Shown here piece after piece: positions 58,125 to 64,000 of a stretch of DNA of 64,000 nucleotides. Where the stretch lies: NCBI GenBank assembly GCA_023055425.1, contig JALGPY010000010.1, positions 17,023,363 through 17,087,362 on the forward strand, read 5' to 3'. This stretch comes from Linanthus parryae (Eukaryota > Streptophyta > Magnoliopsida > Ericales > Polemoniaceae). A program made the position numbers and the translations under genes. The notes beneath the pieces are model-generated. The model was not told where the DNA came from, did no database searches, and was given only the letters and a program-made list of their open reading frames with translations. Within the stretch, counting starts at the first letter, position 1, and the number at the start of each line of letters is the position of its first letter.

Positions 58125-59836
58125 ACAGGTCGTAGAGCATTACATGATTTTATGTGTTAAGATTTCAGTTTATACACCGTATTATTGTTATTACGCGAAA
58201 ACTTAAAATAATTGTCATAGTAGATGCAAAATTGAATTTGATTCAATAAAACAAGACCCAATTGAACATCGGATGTTAGAGTTGGTGAGCTTAATCACAT
58301 AAGATGTGTACAATTGGGTTCTTGAAAAATTAGGGTTCATGGGCACATGATTGAAAAGGGGTTTTCAATTATGGAAACAAATTTATGGAATTAAATCCAT
58401 AAGGAAACAACCGTGCTTGGGCAACAAGAAGAGGGAAGGAGGCTAGGGCCGAAACTCTAGCCCTCCGCCCCCTCCCTTGCGCGCCAAGCAAAGGCCGCCA
58501 ATGGGGCGGCCGGCCTTTGGCCGGGCCTTGTGGCGGCGGCAGTCCTAGAGGTTCGGGCCCCTTGTTGGATTGAACCCCTTGGACCGTTGTAACCCTAATT
58601 ACCCAATTTAATTTAAATTGAACAAGAGCGTTAAAAATTGGTTTTAACTGTATTATGTGCTTTGTTGCATGTTGGGTGGATATGGCCTAGGATTGTGAAT
58701 GTTTATTGCTTTGTGGTTTGGTTTACGGCCTGCGAGCTGATAAAATTAATGTAATAATTAATGAGGTTTTACGGCCTGCGAGTCGTCTTTTTCTCCTCGA
58801 TATGTGAGGCTTTTGTTATTTATTTATTCAAGATGTTAGGCTAGAATTAGAAATATTTTGATGATTTCCAAGAGCATGGAGAAGAAGACCGGAGAACCAA
58901 AGGATCCAAGAGACAAAGAAGACATCCCTAGGCACGCAGCTATGGTGGAGCACATGGAGATGAGCTCGGCACATTAGGGCAATTAGATATTATCATTGGC
59001 TTGATAATATCATTAGTCTAGAGGCCATATCCATGCCACGTTTCTTTTATTTTGTGGATGTTTATTATTCATGCCTTGTTATTTAATTTTAGTTTATGGC
59101 GATACTAGAGAAAACAATAACAAGATAATAATAAAAAAGGTTGGCCTTTATTGTGGATTTCCCAATTCAAATAAGTAGACCATATTGATGAGATCAACCA
59201 AATAAATTAAGAAAGAAAATTTCTCAATTAAATATTGCGTTTTGCCTTCTCTTGCCAAAACAACCTTCATGATCAAGGTTCATTAAAATTCAAGCTTGCC
59301 AAAGCAAGGCGATTTTAATTTACCATGGTGTGTTGCGGACCACACAAGCTAGTAATGTGTTTATGTTGAAGTAAGAGGTTTGACGCAACAAGGCAAGAAT
59401 TAATTTGATTGATGAGCCCAGAGGCATGACAATTAGGGGTTATCCATGGGATAAAGAATAAAGAGTTGTTCGCCTAATTGGACCAAGAGTTGCATAGGGA
59501 TGCAATTGGAATGGTTCCTACCCAAATAACCTATTCTTCGGTGACTTGCCAAAGCAAGCTCAAGAAGAAGTGAAAAGGGATCTTCGACCCACTAGAAAAT
59601 ATAATGATATTTTCCGCATTAATGGTCAAGGCTATTAATCCGTAAAAAATAGTGGGAGCTATATTATGATGTAGCCATTGTTGAATATAGTTAAATTTTT
59701 CAAAATACTAAAATTGAACATTTCTCGTTTTTTAGAATTCCGAATGGCAAACAACAACGCATCGACTTCATCCCTACGATCCGTCCTTGAGAAGGATAAA
59801 CTGTCTGGAAAAAATTTCTTGACTGGTACACAATGC
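58125..59836 (+). other. Second family A leader and truncated gag
   Basis: It is collinear with 51143-52820. The gag ATG at 59743 follows the same context, and the frame runs through SVLEKDKLSGKNFL before collapsing at about 59820-59836 in DWY, where the deletion junction begins. A short local duplication (TTTACGGCCTGCGAG) occurs at 58721-58736 and 58768-58784. Confidence 0.8.
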
Positions 59837-60015
59837 TATGACTTCATCCCTACGATCCATACATCATTCTTCGTGTGATTTCAAAAATCAAAAAGGTACA
59901 CAATACTATGTCTCTTATCATGTTATGATATCTCCTCCTGACGATCCGTGGTGGGCTTTGAAGTAGGAATTAAATTTTTGTTATTCCGCTGCGTTACCTA
60001 CGTCAAAACCCAACA
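59837..60015 (+). repeat. Filler sequence and 155-bp family A LTR tail
   Basis: 59861-60015 matches the LTR end (about 57956-58110) and finishes CCCAACA. Before it, 59837-59860 is a patchwork: TACACAATGCTATG resembles LTR sequence and CTTCATCCCTACGATCC copies gag sequence found 80 bases upstream. Confidence 0.8.
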
Positions 60016-60020
60016 CTTAT

Positions 60021-60247
60021 TGATTGATCTAGCACATACACGTAAGGAGGATCTGTAGAAATCTTAGTTTTGGATATTCATAGACACGTGGACGCTACTC
60101 TACGTAAAGTGATATATTCAGAAAAACAAGGTACACAATGCTTTTATCCCTTACCATCGTTATGATGCATGATCAGCGATTCATGGAGGGTCTTAAAAGA
60201 AACTACTTATTGTAATTTTTCTTTTCAATCCGTATCAAAACCCTACA
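60021..60247 (+). repeat. 3' LTR of family B, second part
   Basis: Continues the LTR interrupted at 49704: TGATCTAG, ACACGTAAGGAGGAT and GTACACAATGCTTTTATCCC match 44695-44830, and it ends CCCTACA at 60247. Confidence 0.8.
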
Positions 60248-60720
60248 CCACAGTAATCGCGTATCAGACAAATTTTGAATCGGTTCTCAACAAGATTTTC
60301 GGAGTCAAAGAATCGGCTTTGACTTCACTTTTTCGCACCGAACTCAAGTAGCCGATTATGCGTGAACTTACGCTTTGCAATCCCCGAACATCGGCTGAAG
60401 CCTTTTCATTGGCCCATGAGCTCTCGGCCGGTCAGGATGATCTCTTACAATCCTTTGTTCAACTTCACTTGTGGGGACCCACGCAGAATTGCTACGTGGC
60501 CGCCAACGCGAACCAACCCGTCACAGCCCCCACCAATCCCCCGCTACCGACGGCCAAAAGAGCGGCCTTGCCAATTGTTCGTCTTTCAAAAGAGAGTCAT
60601 GACGAATAACTAGCAAGTGTCTTTGCTGGAATTGCAATGAGAAGTTTGTGTAGGGTCACAAAGGCAAGTCGTGCTTTCTGGGGTTGATCACGGACCGACA
60701 CACTTTTCTTATAACCGCAT
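60248..60720 (+). pseudogene. Gypsy family D gag remnant
   Basis: It starts abruptly after the family B LTR with TNFESVLNKIFGVKESALTS, a capsid C-terminal domain, then MRELTLCNPRTSAEAFSLAH, typical of plant Ty3/gypsy gag. After a proline/alanine-rich linker a knuckle of the form CWNCNEKFV, stop, GHKGKSC (about 60633-60683) can be read. The gag N-terminus is lost, so family B probably inserted here or the two were joined by deletion. After the knuckle the sequence jumps to RT, skipping most of protease. Confidence 0.65.
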
Positions 60721-60744
60721 GTCCACATTGTTCATTTCGAGCTG

Positions 60745-61405
60745 AAATTGGAGCTGTATGAACTCATAGAGGTGACCACCCAGTCTAACCAAAACACCGG
60801 TCAAACCATATTTCTGGACGATATTCCTCCTAGGGTGCTCGAGGTTCTTATGAAGAAAAAGGGAGTCTTTGATGTTCCTATAGGATTGCCACCAGCTCCT
60901 CAGTGGGACCACCACATTCATCTTACTCAAGAGGCCAAACCGGTTAACGTCGGTCCATATCGTTATCCGTATTCTCATAAGTAAGAGATAGAGAAACAAG
61001 TGTGCGAGATGTTGGATCAAGGATCATTCAACCAATAGACAACCCTTTTTTGTCACCGGTATAGGTGGTTCAGAAAAAATATGGTACTTACCATTTCTGT
61101 ATGAACCGCATCTTCGGTCCTATGCTTCGTTCATTCCTTATTATCTTCTTTGAAGATATTCTTGTTTACAGCACATCTATGGAGTTGCACGCGCAAGACA
61201 TGGATCAGGTTCTCCAGCTTTTGTATGAGCATTGCTTTTTTGTTAAACTGAAAAATTGTTTGTTTATAACGACGAGTGTGGAATCTTAAGGCTATATTAT
61301 TAGTGCCGGCCAGCTTCAGGAAGACTCGTATAAAATTTACGCCATGGTGGCGTGGCCTACTCTTTCATCTGTGAAACAGTTGCGGGGTTTTTTGGGGCTG
61401 GCAGG
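60745..61405 (+). pseudogene. Gypsy family D reverse transcriptase remnant
   Basis: RT landmarks in order: PRVLEVLMKKKGVFDVPIGL, WDHHIHLTQEAKPVNVGPYR, KYGTYHFCMNRIFGP, FEDILVYSTSMELHAQDMDQ, FFVKLKNCLF, then in another frame WPTLSSVKQLRGFLGLAG, the start of the RNase H connection. Between NR and FGP the central RT palm, including the first catalytic Asp, is deleted, and the YxDD motif reads FFEDI, so one Asp is replaced by Glu. It ends exactly at FLGLAG, where the family E LTR begins. Confidence 0.7.
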
Positions 61406-62017
61406 TGTAGATGGTGCTTTCCAGACATACAGATCACAGCGACGTGGCAGTCATCCAGCACACCTAGCTGTGCTCCGTAACACATCAGATAGATACCCAT
61501 GCTTATCCACTTGGGGGCTGTGAGACAGAGCCCTTGCGTACCAACACGGGACCTGTAGGGACTTAGTGGTTTAGAGGCTAGAGTAAAACCCGTCGCGCGA
61601 GAGCGAAAACCAAGCTTGCACGCGACCTCTGGTAACTGACTGAGAGGTTTAATGCTCGTGCACCCCATAATTACAATCGATCTCATAAGGTTCTCCGATA
61701 TGTGCGGGCAGGTGCGTAACGGTCCCTATATATGCGGTCGAACGTGCCGTTACATGGGCTATCATTAAGCCACCATTTATGGTGCCTGAACCCCCTTCAG
61801 AACTGTCTCTTCCCGAATATATATAGGATCATTAGCTCTATATTGCATGTTCTCTTAGACACTTAAATATCTTGCTAGTCTACTGTCTCACTTCGAAGAG
61901 CAGTTGCCTTTGCTTACTCTCTCCCTACTCACACCCTAAATCTCTCTGTGTTCAAACCCTCTGATCCCCTACTTGAGGTGTACACTTGGATCTCTCCCGA
62001 GGATTTCCTTGAACACA
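61406..62017 (+). repeat. Family E 5' LTR
   Basis: It starts TGTAG, ends AACACA, and is 612 bp. It includes CGTAACGGTCCCTATATATG and a TATA-like AATATATATAGG near 61806-61816, followed by CTCTTAGACACTT. It matches 28884-29490 throughout. Confidence 0.8.
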
Positions 62018-62020
62018 ATT

Positions 62021-62036
62021 TGGTGAACCCGATGTG
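62021..62036 (+). other. Probable primer-binding site of family E
   Basis: TGGTGAACCCGATGTG begins three bases after the LTR end. It is not the iMet type; the cognate tRNA was not identified. Position supports the assignment. Confidence 0.5.
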
Positions 62037-62085
62037 AACCCATCCACCTTCAACCTCTTTATTTAAACCCACCACTTTAGCTACC

Positions 62086-63420
62086 ATGTCTCTTGAAGCC
62101 AAACGTCGTGAGGGAGACTAATCTCCTTTGAGAGACGATACCCAAAGGGAAGAGTCCCTTAATACCAACACAAACACTCAAACGGTTACAGGAAGTCGTC
62201 CATCTTTGGAGGCACTCCAAGCCACGATTCAGAGATGAGCGGAAGCCATGCAGGCTCAGTCTGTTCAGATCGCCCAGATCATGGCAATCTCGGGAGGCCT
62301 TGTTCAGAAAACTGCCCAAGGAGCGCCGATCCCATTACCGACTGGTCAGTTGCCTCCATCAGGGGCACCCGCCATGCCAAACCCGCAGACCTTCCTGCCG
62401 AATGGCCCTACGTCTCAAATGACAAGGCTTCAATCAGGCTCGTCCCTGACATCCACCAAGAACGCTCCTACGCACTTCGTGATGCTCTCGCATACGAGTG
62501 GAGCTCAATGGAGCTATGAGCTACAAACTCCGCCTCCCTATGATCCAAATATGCCCTACATCCTCGGCTTTGCCGCGACTCCGTCATTAAACTCTGGGTG
62601 ATCAATGGAAATCATAACTTCGGAGACACTGTTATTCCAAAAGTGGACAGTGTACCTCCCATCCCGCAGGATATATACTTAATACCCAATCATGCAGGAT
62701 ACAAGGCACCCAAATGGGAAAAGTTCGATGAATCCAGTGGGAATGCACACGAACACGTAATGAAGTTCGTTGTCCTGATGGTCCCACAAGCAGTCGACAC
62801 TAGATTGTTGATGCTTGAATTCCCAAAGTCTCTGTGGGTTGGCAAGTCCAGGGACGACATGGTGAAGAAGTTCGACACCAAATTCTTCCAAATGTACGAA
62901 AAGGTCACTACAATTCACCTCTCTCGCATGCATATAAAACATGATGAGGAAGGAGTCGCCTTCATCAGAAGGTTCAGGGCTAGGTCCTTGGAATGCGTTG
63001 GCGATGTATTGGAAACCCGCCTGGTGGAGATATGCCTTTAGGGCATGCGCGACGAGTACAAAGGTATGTTAATCAATTTGAATATGCCTACTTTTTTCAA
63101 GAGTGATTAACTGCACTAGGAACGTGGAGCCATTGGTGGAGAGAATGAAAAAGAGATACGCCAGTGGGCGTACACCGGCAAGTCCCAGCTTCAAGGTGGG
63201 AAAAGTCAATTACAAGTGGACACGAGATGCCAATGTACATGCAGTATCATCACCCAACAAACAACAGCTTGCCGCACCCCAGGAAGCACCACCCTTGCCT
63301 TGTTCGATTGAAGATGCAATTGATCTTTGCGAAAGATGGCGCAAAGATGGAATTCTATTAGCCTTGGAGCACAAACCCACAAGAGACAAGCTGCATGTGC
63401 TACACCCAACTAAGGAGTGA
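62086..63420 (+). pseudogene. Family E gag, broken in three frames
   Basis: A start at 62086 (MSLEAKRREGD) is followed within 12 codons by a stop. The same frame then runs 62248-62601 (QSVQIAQIMAISGGLVQKTA, a predicted coil, then a proline-rich linker). After a frameshift, 62598-63041 carries the capsid domain: YKAPKWEKFDESSGNAHEHV, FDTKFFQMYEKVTTIHL, FIRRFRARSLECVGD, LVEICL. The tract between KSL and RDDM is shorter than in the family, so the usual tryptophan-containing segment is missing. 63103-63420 holds the C-terminal part (ERMKKRYASG, then IEDAIDLCERW). Confidence 0.7.
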
Positions 63421-64000
63421 AAAAAGCTCAGGTGGTTGTTAGACAAGAAGATAAAGGAAGGACAATTGGTGGTTGATGAGCCAACTAAAGATGTGCACAA
63501 GAATCCCCTGTCGTCCCATGCGAGGCAGGAGCCCAAAGGAAAGGAGATAGCTATGATCTCGATTACAGACCTTGAGGAGGGCACATACGTTGAGGCCCCG
63601 GTGGTCGCCTAAATCCATGAAGATTAGGATTACGACGTTGAAATAAAAGATTCGCGCGTTGAGCGGATGAAAAACTCTTCCAAGTTCGTTAAATTCTTCA
63701 ATGAAATGAATTTCTCGAACGGCTGCAGGCACGAGATGGTGAATGAAATCTTAAGTTTGCCCGAGGACCATGGGGAAGAACTGGTCATCTCCAATGGGAA
63801 AGTTGTTAGGGCTGCGTGATCAGGCGGTTTGATCATGACGTTCGATGAGTCGGATAATAAGACATACTCGAATCATCAAAGGCCATTGTATGTAACGGCT
63901 GTTATCAACGGAGTCTTGTTCAAAGGGCCTTTGCTGATGGAGGGGCTACCGTAAATGTCATCGCTATCTGTACTCTAGAGTTCGTGGGAATCCCGCAAGG
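63421..64000 (+). pseudogene. Family E linker and aspartic protease start
   Basis: A charged linker (RWLLDKKIKEGQLVVDE) leads to SKFVKFFNEMNFSNGCRHEM, then LYVTAVINGVLFKG. The catalytic motif reads ADGGATVNV with the Asp at 63936-63938, but it is in a different frame from the preceding LYVTAVINGV, so a frameshift near 63925 separates them. Sequence continues IAICTLEFVGIPQ to the end of the window. The protease would mature Gag and Pol. Confidence 0.65.

Larger units (their letters stand above)
49705..60015 (+). mobile_element. Family A Ty1/copia insertion with three LTR copies
   Basis: The order is LTR (49705-51128), primer site, leader, gag-pol (52737-56670), LTR (56686-58110), a second primer site and leader, a truncated gag, then a 155-bp LTR tail (59861-60015). 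It is flanked by CTTCT (49700-49704) and CTTAT (60016-60020) inside one family B LTR, so the whole array behaves as one insertion. LTR start TGTTGGAATAGATGCCCTAG resembles BARE/Angela-type elements (inference). The array suggests unequal recombination between LTRs followed by deletion of the second unit. Confidence 0.85.
44342..60247 (+). mobile_element. Family B Ty1/copia element, 5'-truncated and hit by later insertions
   Basis: It comprises a truncated 5' LTR (44342-44924), primer site, leader (to 46373), a block of inverted LTR pieces (46374-48130), a remnant of RNase H (48131-48528) and a 3' LTR split into 48529-49704 and 60021-60247 by the 10.3-kb family A insertion. The two LTRs share CACACCTTATGGATTAAA, GGATCAATACACAA and GTACACAATGCTTTTATCCC. 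Nearly all of gag and pol is gone. Confidence 0.75.
61406..64000 (+). mobile_element. Family E Ty3/gypsy element (Tat-like), 3' end outside the window
   Basis: LTR (61406-62017), a primer site, gag and the beginning of protease. Gag (WEKFDESSGNAHEHVMKF and later LVEICL) and the protease environment (FFNEMNF, then GGATVNV) match the plant Tat/Athila-side gypsy lineages rather than chromoviruses (inference from motif memory). It sits in the pol of element D at FLGLAG. Confidence 0.75.

Overview
The window is plant nuclear DNA, most likely from a eudicot with a large repeat-rich genome. I infer this from its AT-rich composition, Ty1/copia and Ty3/gypsy LTR retrotransposons primed by initiator tRNA-Met (TGGTATCAGAGC), a Sirevirus-type copia element, and CACTA, Mutator-like and Harbinger-like DNA transposons. 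I found no intact host gene, rRNA, tRNA or CRISPR. Every long reading frame belongs to a decayed transposable element, so this looks like heterochromatic or intergenic repeat DNA.

Layout. 1-2762: a copia element ('family A-like') shrunk by two internal deletions. 3640-4290 and 18960-19640: a diverged direct-repeat pair (possible LTRs) enclosing older sequence and a full-length Sirevirus-like copia element (7832-18404), whose 3' LTR carries a 904-bp Harbinger-like insertion (16413-17316). 20563-26697: a minus-strand gypsy-type LTR element without recognisable pol, hosting a fragment of a second Sirevirus-like LTR (about 23411-24235). 26721-28883: non-coding LTR-element sequence. 28884-29490: a solo LTR of 'family E'. 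29491-33334: unrecognised duplicated sequence ending in a CACTA 3' terminus. 33335-44341: a gypsy element with about 3-kb LTRs that has gag but no pol; its left LTR hosts a Mutator-like element (34381-36105) and its right LTR a CACTA-like element (40627-42399). Each LTR preserves the empty site of the insertion in the other.

44342-60247: a copia element ('family B'), truncated on the left, with inverted LTR pieces inside (46374-48130). Its 3' LTR is split by a 10.3-kb family A insertion (49705-60015) built as LTR - gag-pol - LTR - partial leader/gag - LTR fragment, with near-identical 5-bp target duplications. 60248-61405: gag and reverse-transcriptase remnants of another gypsy element ('D'), interrupted by a Tat-like gypsy element ('E', 61406 to the window end) with LTR, gag and the start of protease.

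The genes do not form a cellular pathway; each cluster is the gag-pol set of one retrotransposon. The points of most interest are structural: a candidate beta-carbonic-anhydrase exon captured in the CACTA-like element, a deletion junction filled with templated DNA, a gag-only gypsy element, a palindrome family spread through LTRs and internal DNA of the Sirevirus, and head-to-head LTRs. I see no convincing new biological system. Boundaries and homologies were read by eye; no alignment or database search was run.
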